Shown here in pieces: positions 10,695 to 23,137 of a stretch of DNA of 64,000 bases. Where the stretch lies: NCBI RefSeq assembly GCF_018143015.1, contig NC_054757.1, forward strand, positions 6,058,501 through 6,122,500, written 5' to 3'. The position numbers and the translations under genes were made by a program. The notes under the pieces are model-generated. The model ran no database searches. It saw only the letters and a program-made list of their open reading frames with translations, and had not been told where the DNA came from. Each line of letters begins with the position of its first letter. Within the stretch, counting starts at the first letter, position 1. The DNA is from Lytechinus variegatus (lineage: Eukaryota; Echinodermata; Echinoidea; Temnopleuroida; Toxopneustidae).

Positions 10695-13499
10695 CCATTA
10701 CTACTCTGGTACATTTCGGCATTAACAGATAAAGAAGAGTGCATGCATATATAATTGTGTTTCATCCCTCAATACAGCAGCTACAATAATTATAAAGAGT
10801 ACCACTGCAGGCGTACTTTCTACTGTAAAATGTAGAATTCTGATATTGTGCAATTAACGGATCACACATGAGAAATAGATTCTTGCGAAAATCTTTACAA
10901 CATTTAGAAATGAATCGGCAATCATTAACGAAATGGGTTTTGAGGTAAAAGTATGATGATAATATACACTTTATAGTTAATATAATGGACGTGGTATATT
11001 TTTTTCTACTTTTTCTACTTCATATACTACTTGTTTACACAATGAAAGGAAATCGCTAGGGTTTTTAAAGAAAATTGTCGAGTTTGAATGTTGTTACATA
11101 ATTATAGTGTAAACACATTATTCATAATTATCTTGAAATATGATTATGGAGATTTGTATGAGATTGTGTATTTAGCCATACTTAAATTATGTAAAAGGGT
11201 ATGCTAAATGGTGTTGTCGTGAATGATTAAATCAAAATTATTTTTACAGGCCGCAGTTCCTCTAATAGTTCATGGGAGAACTATTGACTTGTTTCCGTGG
11301 TACGGAAATAAAAGACAATTAGAAGGCCAACTGCATGCATGAATCAATGTTAGTGCAAAGTACGATCTAGAGAATACCAAGTAACAATGATTTCAACCCT
11401 GCCAAGTTGTTATTATCTATTCATGTTTACCTAAGGGGGCATATAATTTTGAAAGATAACTTCCGGATTACAAACTTTCTTATCGGGATTGATTTCACGG
11501 GAAACTGCATAATGTATTTGGTATACAGTTATTTTCTACTTTGATTTACTCTTGCTGAAAAGCTTGTCTGTCTAGTTAATAATTCATGGGTAAAATGAGG
11601 TATGAACGTTTAAAGTGATTGGTGAACATTGGTTTGACTTTTTAAAAATCTGAGCTAGAAGGTCACACTTGTCACCTGTGTCTGTGATATGTTATAAAAA
11701 TGAAGCCCAGAAAAAATTGCGTTCGAAAATAATTATTTAGTGCTTCAATAATTGAAATATAGAGTGACCGGAAACACCATCTTAATTTCATCCAATGCAC
11801 TTACATGTATGTGTACTATTTAGGCGTCTATAAGACACCTATTTACAAAATCAGGGTTTGCCTTGTAGTTTTAGCTTTTCATTCTCAATAGTGGTTGTTT
11901 TCAGGGTTTATTAGTTCTAATATATGCACTTGTACACCTGTTTCATCTTGGTTTGAGAATTTTTTTTAAATCGGCTGCTCACAAAGTTAAACAATACCTT
12001 TAAACTATGGCGAGTTAATAAAACAACTCGCCATTTCTCCTTTTTCAAGATATCGATTTAAAAAATAATCACAATGGATAGGATATTTATATGATATGGT
12101 ATTGGTCGAATGATTTGATTATTTTTTATTTTATCATTTTTGTTATTTTAATCAATTACTATGTTTGTTTTTATTACTATTATAAATTGCATTTCGACGC
12201 ATTTGAATGATGTCTAATAAAACTGCTTTAATACTTACATTAACAATTTAGATGAGTTGTATATTCCTTGACCATACGTATACCCCCCCCCCTACATACA
12301 GAGATAAATCCCGGATTTATCATTTTAGTTTCTTGTGGAGGTTTTTATTGGGGATAAGAATCATTCGTTGTATTTGGCACTTTTCTTCTGGTAATAAAAA
12401 GAGTGTTTTTACTTGCAAAAGGGAGCTCAATATAGGGGCACATCTAATTACAGGGTACCGGTAAAATGGGGGGACATGCCCACTTTCCCCTATCTACTAA
12501 ATGATTTTTTTTTTTTAGATGGCATGGACATACAATTCCCAGTCATACTAGCTGGGGGCCTTAATTGTCAAAAAAATAAAGATTAAAAAAATAAAATAAA
12601 AGGCTATTTCAAGGTCCACGTGTGCTCTGGGAGTTTCTTCATTTAATTCATAAATATGTTTCAGGTTTTTTTTTTTATAAATATAAGATGTAATTAAAAA
12701 TAAACATTCTGTTTGAAAATCGCAAACGGGCGTTCGGGTGGGTGGGGGGGGGGGGGCTCAGAGGGAATACAGCACTCCCCTCCCCCTGCTGAAAATAATA
12801 CAGTGTCACACAAGAGTGATTACAGTGTGTTGACATAGTGGACACACATTGTGTTCTTCCCAGTCCTTTGGCAGAGAAAAAAAAAGAACAGAAGGTAAGG
12901 TTGACAGAAGAGAGTAAAAACAAAAGGATGAACATCGGGTTTCTTTCTCTTTTTTTTTAGTTCACCCCGTCATTTTCTGGAGAAAATACTTTGTATTGAA
13001 AGTTACACCTCTTGCCACAGCACTTACAAACAAAATGGGGGAGGGGTGAGTCCACTTGCCTTCCCCTTCCCCTCTCTTTCATGACCAATTTAAAAAAAAA
13101 CGAAGGAAACAAATAAAAAAAATACAAAGGGGAGAGAGGGGATATAATAATTACTTTTTCCGAATGTTTTGACAAGCTCTATTAAATAGACTTTTATTTC
13201 ACTAGCTCGCTCGCATTTTTTCTTTTTGACATAAATTTTGCCCAGCTGTCGTCTTGTTACCCCCTCAAAGTTTGGGCTTATTTCTTCAAAGTATAACAAG
13301 CGCTCAATGTGACCCATTTTTTTCTTAACAATCCACCTTTGAAGACAAAATTGAAAAGATGTCATTCCGATATATAGCATGATGAGTGCACATCTAATAT
13401 GACCAAAGACAAGCTTTTATCCACCTGAATTAATATGACGCATATAGTATATAATATAATATATAATGATAAATATAGCATGTTCTCTAGCCCGACCCC
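10695..13499. other. Intergenic region downstream of P450-A, no gene recognised
   Basis: Mostly AT-rich sequence. Apart from the TTAA-flanked repeat at 11614-11999 I recognise nothing. Poly-G and poly-A tracts near 12740 and 12490 and pyrimidine-rich stretches near 13050-13130 generate spurious ORFs. Divergence from copy B rises here, notably around 12280-12560. Confidence 0.55.
11614..11999. mobile_element. TTAA-flanked non-autonomous element, family 1, copy A
   Basis: Flanked by TTAA on both sides (11610-11613, 12000-12003), with short imperfect inverted ends (agtgattggt / acaatacct). A clearly related copy sits in a different location, 43072-43448, also between TTAA sites, which is direct evidence of transposition into TTAA. 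That target is typical of piggyBac- and Kolobok-type transposases. No coding capacity. Confidence 0.8.
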
Positions 13500-13630
13500 G
13501 CCCCTCCCTTATCGTTTTGCACAAGGTGGACACATTTTTTTGCCGAAGGAAATTACGCCATGGCTGGGATTTGAACCCGCGACCCCCTTTTTTTCAAAGT
13601 CAGAAGACTAATTCACCGGGCCACCACGCC
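13500..13630 (-). mobile_element. tRNA-derived SINE head fragment
   Basis: Read on the minus strand, a tRNA-like head (ggcgtggtggcccggtgaat, then B-box ggttcaaatcccagccatgg) passes into 'cgtaatttccttcggcaa', the body junction of the family seen at 49720-49950 and 54106-54386. The 3' body is lost. Copy B equivalent: about 33127-33258. Confidence 0.65.
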
Positions 13631-13786
13631 AAATTTTGTAGGCTTTTGCAGCATATTTATTTTAAGGGAAAGTATTACATGTATTAGGGAATCGGCTCAA
13701 GGAAAACAAATATTAGTTTTCCAGAACTACTTAGGGTCACTTACAAAAAGGATTTAATTTTGTTTGGTTTTTGAAAGCCCGTACAC

Positions 13787-15463
13787 CGCGTAGCCAGGAT
13801 TTAATTTAGGACGGGCGGTAAAAACTTCGCGGAGCGCGAAGTTTTTGATATCTCATCAAATTCACATCACTAAAAAGAAGGCGTCTCTTGAGTCTCTAGT
13901 ATCCTTATCTACTCGAATTCAATTAAATTGCTGTGATAAAAAAAATGTTTTCAAAAGAAATTATGAGCTTAAACATTTGAAATAAGATTAAAGAATTTGA
14001 AATAATTCCTCTTACCGCACGAAGCGCGGAAGCTAAAAAGTTTTATAATTGAGAACAGATGTGGTACAAAATGCCTATCTTGGTCACATCAGATTTGATT
14101 TAAATTTCGTTAATATTTATGTTAACTCAAGTCGCAAAACAGAGTAGAAGACGGGTATATATTATGGACGGAGAAAATATTTATTCCCGCAAAGCGCGAA
14201 GATTTTGATGTCTCATCAAATTCAAATCAAAATAAGATGACGTTTCCTACGTCTCCTGTATACCCTTAATATTAACTCGAATCAAACTGACTTGCTGTAA
14301 TCAAAGAAAAAAAAATCGAAAGAAATTATTAGCGCCCCCAAAATGGGAAAACATTGAGGAATTCGAAATAATTCCTCTCACGGAAGCTGAAACGTTTTAT
14401 AAAGATTGAGAACAGAAGTGGTAGAAAATGGCTACCTAGGTAACATCAGATTTGATTTAAATTTCGTTAATTAAATTTCGTTAACTCAAGTTAACGAAAT
14501 TAATTCTCTAAACAGTAGAAGACGGGTATAGGCTATATGTGGGAAGTAAATAGGCCGTATTCCTTTCCGCGAATGGCGATGAAGCTCTGAATTTTAGAAA
14601 TTTATCTGAAACTTTAACCGAGTTATAATTTTGACATTTCTTGAACTATAACTCGATTAAGAAGAAAAACAAGCTCAAAATGTGAAAGGAATGACGCAAG
14701 CTATAGAAGAGGGACTTAATTTTCCTTTCTCATGCTCGCGAAGATCGGAAACTTTTGTGATTTATTTTGGAAGAAAAAAAATCGTGTAAATTTTGCTCAT
14801 ATTAAATGCTTCTTTTCGTTTGATTAAGAAACTTCAGTGATATTATTTGTTTCAATTAATGGCACAAAACAAGTCAAGAGATGGATGTGCAGCGATATAG
14901 AATAAAGTTTGATATCGTACATACTTATGCATATGTGCGGCACGAATTTAATGCCTCCCCCTTTGAACAGATATACTTTGCATAAAATTGCTTGCAGGTT
15001 AAAAAGCGAAAGAAATATCATTTGGGGAGTCGGGAAGTGACGGTAATGTTTACCCGCTCCGAACATAATAGCCGACATTTTGCGTCAATGCAATTTTAAA
15101 AAATACTTTTCATACTCTTTACACCCATGTATAATTTCTGGCAACAATATACGATTCCCACAGCCGGGAAGGGGAAACGGAGTAGAAAAAAGGTGTGGGG
15201 AGCAAAAAGAAAAGGCGATTTTGATATTTTTCCCGCGCTGAGCGCGGAAGCAAAATTTTGTATAAAGAGAGAAGATCAATGTTTGTATAGGTATTCATTC
15301 TTTTGAGAAAAAAAACAAGAAGAAGGAAAAAACAACAAAGCTTTACCTTCTTCCCTTTTCTCCTTTTGCTTTTTTTTCTCCTTTTCCTCTTCTTCTTTTT
15401 TTTCTTTCTGGGGCAGTTTTTTTTTCTTGGGGGCGACCGCCCCTACCGCCCCCCGGCTACGCG
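13787..15463. mobile_element. Composite repeat of about 1.7 kb with inverted ends, copy A
   Basis: The outer ends are inverted relatives: 'cgcgtagcc...gggcggta' at the left and 'taccgcc...ggctacgcg' at the right. Inside are at least two tandem units of about 360 bp beginning near 13825 and 14185, each opening with a palindromic aGCGCGAAG core and 'tctcatcaaattca'. Weaker echoes of the GC core lie near 14570, 14740 and 15235. No transposase or reverse transcriptase is visible. Copy B: 33413-35068. Confidence 0.6.
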
Positions 15464-16069
15464 AAAACTTAATATCTTACCAATTCGTAAGAATGTAATG
15501 TGCATGGTTGACCTCCGTGCATGGTGGGGGATCGAATCGATGCTCCGAACGGTAGTCTTTTATATTTTTGGTACTGTACGAGAAATTTGATCATGATGGG
15601 TAAGCCATCTAGCCACGCCCACTGTTTTGTTTACTTGTATACTCGTCTCACATGATCATGACGATTCATGTTAGCTTCTAGTATTGAGCCCATTTTCTAC
15701 AGTTAAGTCTCACATGATCATGACGCTCGATCGATATGTATTAAGTTTAGAAATGTGTTAGTGGTAGTGGCAGTTAAATATAACTGCTGTACACAATGTG
15801 TGACCAAATTATTTCAAAACACCCCCTAAACAAGTTTTTAACTCTGTTTGCAAAATATCCCCCTCGACAAGTTTTTCGCGGGCTTTCTTTTCATAATTTG
15901 GACCCCTTGTCGCCAGAATATGACCTCGGGGAAAAAGCATACCCTAAAACCAAACAGGTATGGCTATAAGTAAACAACAACAACATACCTACGTTTGACC
16001 CCGCCACGATTGACCATTGACCAGTCTTTTAAAACCACTCTCTTTCTTGAAAATCGGTGTTACCCTTAA

Positions 16070-16506
16070 AAGTCAAGTTCACCACAGAAAAATGTTGATT
16101 AAAATAATAGAGAGAAATCAAAGCAGTAAAACGCTGAAAATTTTATGATCAAAATCGGATGTAAAATAATAAAATTAAGACATTTTAAAATTTCACTTAT
16201 TGTTCACAACTCAGTGATATGCAAATGAGACGGTCGATGATGTCCCTCACTCACAATTTCTTTTGTTTTTTATTGTTTGAATTATACAATATTCAATTTT
16301 TACAGATTCGAAAATAAGGACCAACATGACTGAACCATATGCTAATTCCACATGATAATGGAGTAATAAAACATTAGTTCATTTGACAATGAGAAGAATA
16401 TTTCATATAAGAAAATACAAAAGAAATAATGAGGGGATGATGATGTCATCAGTCTCCTCATTTGCCGACCAGGATCATGTGCATACATAACTGTTTTGTG
16501 AGATTA
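16070..16506. mobile_element. TTAA-flanked element related to 57213-57804
   Basis: Starts after TTAA with 'aagtcaagttcacc' and shares long internal blocks with the element at 57213-57804, e.g. 'gaaaattttatgatcaaaat' against that element's left arm, and the 'gatgatgatgtcatc' region. The right terminus is degraded. Copy B equivalent is about 35662-36115, which carries a small tandem insertion around 'cagtgatatg'. Confidence 0.7.
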
Positions 16507-16597
16507 AGGGAAAGGGCTACATCACATATCAGCTAGGGCTCGAGCGGCGCGGGGGAAGAAATCCAAAGAAAAGAGTGGTTACTAACAAAATAATATA

Positions 16598-16874
16598 CAC
16601 TGTAAAGAAGTTCCTACAGCAGAGTCTCGAGAACACCTGTAATCTTACCAGATGCGTAATCTTACATTATATCATGTAAAATTACAGGAAATTGGTATTG
16701 TATAGATCTATGGAACCTTACAGATTTCCTTACACCATTTTCTCCTTTTTTTAAACAGACCTGTTCTGTTAGATTGTAGAAAAATTCCTGCTTTATGAAT
16801 TTACAGAATGATTCTGTTATTGCTTTCTGCAAAATCTTGTTTTTTTCTGTAAAATCAGGGTTTTTTTAACAGTG
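16598..16874. mobile_element. CACTG-ended TIR element
   Basis: Begins CACTGTaaag and ends ttaACAGTG, with TA directly on both sides. The CACTR start suggests an EnSpm/CACTA-like or TA-targeting non-autonomous element. Internal sequence is rich in 'ctgtaa/ttacag' words and has no ORF. Copy B equivalent: 36207-36485. Confidence 0.65.
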
Positions 16875-17472
16875 TATAGGTGGTAATTAAGATTAATACT
16901 AGTTCCATCTGTGCATACCTTCGCATTTTGCTCTTTTTCTGAAACATATAAATGAAAAGTCTCTCTTTAACTGGGGGGCTCAAATCAGCTGTAAGAATTC
17001 GAATAAAACAATTTTGAATAATTGCAAGAAGTCATTTTAGAGTAAAAGGCCATATTTCAAATCGTAGCCAAAATCGCTCATCAAGGACCAATTAATCGTA
17101 CGATCGCTACATATGGCATATGGCGTAATTACAAGCCAATCCAACACGATTCCTATGATGTCATTTCATCCATTCACTGGACCAGGTTGTCGGGGGGGGG
17201 GGGGGCAGCTGCAATCGAGCCGAGCATGTGATCATTTTTAGCCAACTAGCCACGCCCATTTTGTTTTGTTTACACAGAACAACACAGACTAGACACGTAC
17301 ATGATCGTGACGATTGGCATCCACTGATCCAGAAATAATTAACTAGTTTACAGTGATATAAATACGTGTAGACTTACTGGCGTTTAGTGAATTCAAGTAT
17401 TTGATATTTTGGTGAGTGTATGCATCTTCGTACTTCATTTGAATTAGTGTTAATTGTCGTATAATTTCTGTA

Positions 17473-17939
17473 TGGTCAGTTCCCCCATGTCTGCGCGGTC
17501 TCCCAAGTCTTCGCACCCGTGTATCTGCGCGATTCTAGTAAAAGAAATACGCAACGGGCACGAACTTTACACATGCAATACATAGGCAGGTATTCATTAA
17601 AAAATCCGAATCAAAATGGTGGAAAAATAATGAATTCAGGGCATTTCATGCGACGGTCTCGAAATGCAGCCTTTGTCATCAAAATCCCCGAATCGTGTGC
17701 AAAGTGAATGAGTGCGCAGACATGGGGTACCATTTTTTTTTCAATCTGAAAATGACTGCCCGAGGTTTTTTCAAGAAAATCTTATATTTTCTTCCATTTT
17801 TTAATGAGAAATTTGGTACACTTACTCTTAATAATGTAAGGAACACTATTAACCGAAAGATTTTGTGAAATAAGAAGAAGAAATTCATGTTAAATCTTAA
17901 CTCAAATTGTTAGGTGCGCAGACTTGGGGCCCACCATCA
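17473..17939. mobile_element. 467-bp TA-target element present only in copy A
   Basis: Flanked by TA on both sides (17471-17472 and 17940-17941). Copy B reads straight through the same site with a single TA (37079-37080). The ends are imperfect inverted repeats sharing the core AGTCTGCGC/GTCTGCGC next to CCCCA. The core recurs inside at 17711. A TA target fits Tc1/mariner-like mobilisation. No transposase is encoded. Confidence 0.88.
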
Positions 17940-18136
17940 TACATATTAAACCCCGATACTATCTGCAATGCAAATCCCGCATCGCGGCTCAGGCTCAGCT
18001 ATCGCGGGGGAACTCGCGGCGCGGCGGCAAGAGCAGATGAACTGTTGCCGTTAGATGTTGAAAAAAGTAGTCGACTTCACCCTACCTCAACTTTACTTTA
18101 CTTTACTTTACTTTACTTTAAGTCCATGATGCTGTA

Positions 18137-18865
18137 GGTAATCCTCTGTTTTAGGTGTCCAAATTATTTTAGGTTGCTAACTTCAGGCAAAAGTCACAAA
18201 TGCACTTACAATGAGAATAAGTCGTCTGCAAGCTACAATAGTACAAGGCCGTGAACGTACGAGCGCGCTCGATCGCCTATCGGCCTGGCTGGTCAATTGA
18301 CTGCTCTCCCGGGGAGTCAAGGCGAAAGGTGGGGGGGGTCCAATAGATACATATATATTGCTATATATCACCTCCTCTGAGGGGATTTTATTAATTGTTG
18401 CATTGGGGGGTACATTTATTTTTAATGCATAATGATGACATTGGTAGCAAGGAGAAGGGGTGGTGGCAAGAGGGGATGAACTGCTCCATTATTAAGGGGC
18501 ACGGGCACAAGGGGGGTCCAATAGATACATATATATTGCTATATAACACCACCCTTGCTACCAATGTCATCATTATGCCCTAAAATGTGCCCCCAATGCC
18601 ACAATTAATAAAATCCCCTCAAACAGAGGAGGTGATATATAGCAATATATATGTATCTATTGGACCCCCCCCCCACCTTTCGCCTTGACTCCCCGGGAGA
18701 GCAGTCAATTGACCAGCGCAGCCAGGCTGATAGGCGATCGAGCGCGCTTGTACGTTCACGGCCTTGTAGCTTGCGGACGACTTATTCTCATTGTAAGTGC
18801 ATTCGTGACTTTTGCCTGAAGTTAGCTACCTAAAATAATTTGGACCCCTAAAACAGAGGATTACC
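18137..18865. mobile_element. 729-bp palindromic transposon with 8-bp TSD, only in copy A
   Basis: Starts ggtaatcctctgttttagg and ends with its complement (cctaaaacagaggattacc). Nearly the whole length is an inverted repeat. It is bounded by the direct repeat atgctgta (18129-18136, 18866-18873), and copy B has the empty site at 37253-37260. An 8-bp duplication fits hAT-, Merlin- or P-like superfamilies; the GG start is more Merlin-like than the CAGRG of hAT. A motif 'ggggtccaatagatacatat' occurs twice forward and once inverted, so the palindrome is itself composite. No coding capacity. Confidence 0.92.
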
Positions 18866-18873
18866 ATGCTGTA

Positions 18874-19460
18874 GGCTTGAGTTGAGTAACTTGAGTGCCT
18901 GTTCATCGATCGTAGTATCTCCTCAGGTGTTAGTACAGTATCCATGGTATTAAAACGTATATATACCGGTACTTAACACGATCACGAGAAAGGACTGTCA
19001 GAAGTGTGTACATGTATGCTAGAAACTGTGGGAAAAAAAGACAATACTGGATTACTGCCTACACTGGCTTATAGAGCAAATCAAAATTCCTTGACCAGTG
19101 CCTATCTAGACGAATTTTGAAGGAGTTGACTGAAGAGGCTGAAACAACACTGTCAGGAAGACTATTCCACACAAATGATGTTCGTGCAGGGCTGCAGGCT
19201 CCACTCCACTTTACTATACCGTTACACTACGCTATCCAGGAGGCTCCTGTCTATCAATCTATTTATCTACTTGTCAGTCTATCTTTGTATGTACCTATGT
19301 ATCTTTCTGTCTCTGAATCTATGTGTATATCCAATATAATATCATAGTCATCATATTTGTCATAAATCATTATCATCATCATCATTATATTTTTTGTCAT
19401 CAATTATAATCTATTTATCTATCAATCTATCTGTCTGTCTGTCTTTCTATCTATCTATAT
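18874..19460 (+). other. End of duplicated unit, possible retroelement coding scrap and CTAT tract
   Basis: Around 19090-19190 one frame reads SRRILKELTEEAETTLSGR, which looks more like coding than its surroundings and may be a transposable-element remnant; I cannot name the family. Copy B carries a small insertion that changes the frame. The unit ends in CTAT/CTGT microsatellite (about 19411-19460). Confidence 0.35.
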
Positions 19461-20290
19461 AAGGCCAAGTAAAAAAAGATAGTAGTTGATCGTCCGGGTT
19501 TTTTGAGAGCGGTGATGAGGGAGGTCCTTGCTATTTGCTATCTTACTATTTTTTTTAAGAACACGGAGGCATTTTCTCGGTCCGATTTTTTACATCAGTG
19601 ATGAGGGAGGTCCTTACTATTTACTATTTTTTTTGCTATTTTTTATTCAAATGATTGTCAGGCCATGTCAAGCTCGAATTATGTGATCGATGTATGCTCA
19701 ATAGTAATAATAAATGATTAGAAATATATGTATACATATTATTATATATATGTATAAATATCTACGATTGATTGGAAATCTCTGGAAAATAAAATCCATT
19801 GATGTATTATTACTGATGTATACTGGTACTGTATTGTTGTCAAACAGAATGTTCATGTCAAGTGAATAATTTAAACATTTTAATTTATGTAAGGGTAAAA
19901 AAAATGCATGGGGGGGGGGTCTTTTTTATTGTCATGGAGTCTTGTTCAATTTTCCAGAGCCAATCTCATTTTTAGCTCTTGGTATGGTTTCGCATCGCAG
20001 TTTTCGGGTGCTTGTTCGTTTACATAATGTTTAATACTACTGCTCAATTTTTATTCATTTTTAAAATTGATATTAAATATTAAATCCCTCATTGAATATT
20101 CGATGCATTGCCTCCTGACATTAGAAAACTCGCCAGAAAATTCAATGCATTTCACAAATTCACATGTCACGCCAGCACAGTCAATCACATCATCCCAGCA
20201 CACATGCAGTTCTCCCAACAGAGTCACAAGCACACAATCACCGCAACACACATCTAAGTACAGGCACTATCACTCACCAAAAAACCCCGC
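19461..20290. other. Spacer between the duplicated units
   Basis: Not found elsewhere in the window. It holds two copies of 'gtgatgagggaggtcctt' (about 19511 and 19595), each followed by TACTATTT-type sequence, a poly-G tract at 19911, and AC-rich sequence up to the sharp start of copy B. No gene recognised. Confidence 0.6.
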
Positions 20291-23137
20291 GTGATAATTT
20301 GTGTATGCTTGTATAATCTCAAGATAATGGATATGACATTTTTAGGCTAACCGGAATGCTTCGATAGATGGCGCTCTTAACACCTGATTTATGAAGAGTT
20401 TTGTGCAGAGTTAAGCAACAGTTAATCCAAATTTAATTTACCTTCCATCACATACGGTAAAGGGTTTTCCCGACTTTCAATCCATTCAAGTTCTTGCATG
20501 TGCTTGATCTTGGAAAGTATTTTTCAGAGGTCCCCTCCATTTCCACACTATTTAGGTCTAAATAAAGTTGTTTGTGTAATTCATTGTATTATGTTGCATA
20601 GTACTGCGTTGGATAAATAAATTTCTTGGATGTTTTTCCCCGATGCAACGATTGTAATAGTGTTTTGTATAAAAATCATAATAAAAATTACATAAAAAGG
20701 GAGGTTCAAACCTCGGTCTGCATGAATTCGTTACTTCTTCCATTTGTAGTTATGATTAGGCGCACGCCACAGGTGGCATTCATGAGCCCGATAAATAGTT
20801 CCGAGGGCAAAAGGAGATATTGTACGCAACGTATTCTTAAGATTTTTAACTTGATACAGCTGATTGACAAAAGCGTGTTCATATGATTCCCATCTAGCAC
20901 TGATTCTAGGATCATGGACAGTCGCTGAACATTGTCAATTTGGGGACGTCACTAAGGTGTCGGAAGCTACTTCGACTGGCGGAGGAATTAGTGCCATTTT
21001 ACAGCTTTAGGTTATGGATGAGATCTCGTCATAAGATGATTTCATAAAATAATGTCGATTTGTTTTCGAAATGAGACGGTTGACATACCCTTTTCTGGTC
21101 AGATATGAAATTTCGGATATTCCTATCTACGTGTAGGAATTATTATTCCATCTACTTCCATCCATATTATTTTATGATTTATTTCTCAATGCTTATTAAC
21201 ACACTTATCAATGGGGTAAACGTTGACGCTCGTATTACCCACAACACGCATTTGCATTTGAAGGCTACAGATGGCGCTATACCAATATAGTTATCGTTCA
21301 TGATGATCTTTAAAGGGAAACACTAGGCTGAAGTTAACATTATTTAAAAAGTAAAATCAGACGAACAAAAACTGAAAGTTTAATCAGATTCAGACAAGGA
21401 AGAACAAACTTATGACATTATAAGTTTTCGCATTACTTCGATTTAAAATTCTATGCATTTATTCGATTGGTAAGATGATGATGTCATATCCTCACTTTCT
21501 TTTGAATTTTATTATATCAAATTATAGTCATTCTTATTTTGTCCACCAAGAACGAAAACATTGACTTGACCTCTGATTAAATGAATAAGATCATAATTGC
21601 TTCGACTTATTTTCTTACCGTCAGAGACATATATCATACACAAATGTGTGAAGATATGAAATCAATTATAATTTCATGTGATAACATACGAAAAAAGAAC
21701 TGGAGATATTACATGGTTAGCTATCCTATCGCACATTTTGGATTTGTATAGCGCACGTATCCACCTTGGCAGGTGCTCATGTACATGCAAATGATTTCTG
21801 TTTATTTTTATGTAATTATCTAAAGACGGCAGTACCCCTTTAATTATGAGTTTTATGATCAGACATTGAACTTTTATTGTAAATCAAAATAATGCAACAG
21901 ACATTCTCGAGGGCAAAGGCCAGTGCACTCCAATAGCAACTGAATTGAAATGAATAAAAAAAAACACACACGCGTAATGCTGGAAAACCAACTATACACG
22001 TACAATGGTCTTATTCAAAATAAATCAGTCGTTTTCGCTACTGAATCGCACAAGCATATATGAGAACCCACAAATGACATCAATGATGTGGAATCAACAT
22101 GAGATTTTACTATAGTTAACTATATATAACAGCCGATTTCTTAACTTATTAAGTTAGACCAAGCACCCGGGGATATTGTAAGGACATTTTGTCATCGTAT
22201 GAAAATGATTGATTCTCCTTTTTCTCTTCAAGCGCGAGATGAAACTTGTCGATATCAAAAATTCCATTCTGAAAAAGGGACCATTTCATTATTAGGAAGT
22301 CATAAAACTGTTACGTGATTTACATTAGCGTACCTACGGGGTGGTGGGGGCATACTACCCCCCCCCCCCCCCGTGACGAGTCACAACCAATGCAAGGGAC
22401 GTATCCTTTAGTTGTGTTTGAAGACCCTTTTTTTTGCTTGTCAAAATTTTTGTGGTACGAAATCCCTTAGTTGTGGTTGAGTCGTGATGACGGTGTCAAA
22501 CATTCTGATGTGTAGGAAGGGCAATTTCTCAGAGCGAGCGAGCTACAAAAAAATACCTTTTAAAATGAGAATGTAATTTAGTGGCTGATAAACATAACTT
22601 CCATGAAATGATTTTACATTTCACCCCCTTTCCCTTCCATTTCCCCATCTCCATTTTTCTACCCCCCCCCCCCCCCCCCCCCGATACATACCCCAGTAGT
22701 GGAGCAAAATGGAAAACCTTGGAGAAAAAGGTGGACTACGTCCACGAAAACCATTCCACGTCACCCCATGTTGAAACAGGGAAATCTTCGATTTGATTTG
22801 TGATGTAATATTTGCTTGAAGTCATGGGATTTATCGCTATGCTTATGCAATACTAACACTGCTTTGTACGACAAGAAGGTCGATTAGTAATAAACGGATC
22901 AGTAATTCCTCATAATACACAGCTAGTATAACCACGTGAGTATAACTCATACACCGCGGCGCCGGGTGTACGTATTCTGGGAGTATCAATCAACGGAGCA
23001 GGCAGTACAGGAGTTGACGCCACTCTCCAGGTTCTGCATACGATAGATCTACCCCTTGATTGTAGCACAACTGATTCTTACCCAATACTTATTTTATCAT
23101 TCTGATCGACACCAATCAGTGACAGGTTGACACCATC
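20291..23137 (+). other. 5' flank of P450-B, no other gene recognised
   Basis: Nearly base-for-base copy of 665-3502. The differences I see are mainly longer poly-C runs near 22358 and 22663. Nothing else can be supported. Confidence 0.55.

Larger units (their letters stand above)
15464..17470. other. Intergenic region with two TE copies, no gene seen
   Basis: Contains two inverted-repeat elements (16070-16506, 16598-16874) and a 'ccccctaaacaagttttt' repeat fragment near 15825-15950. From about 15600 this stretch is again nearly identical to copy B. Confidence 0.6.
665..19460. repeat. Tandem segmental duplication, copy A
   Basis: Homology to 20291-37860 starts at the word gtgataatttgtgtatgctt and runs to a CTAT microsatellite. 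The offset is 19626 at the left, 19635-19638 over the P450 gene and about 19608 near 17.47 kb; small indels, mainly homopolymers, account for most shifts. Copy A is about 1.2 kb longer, nearly all of it from two mobile elements at 17473-17939 and 18137-18865. It holds one intact P450 gene. A collapsed or duplicated haplotype in the assembly would look similar and cannot be excluded from sequence alone. Confidence 0.93.
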
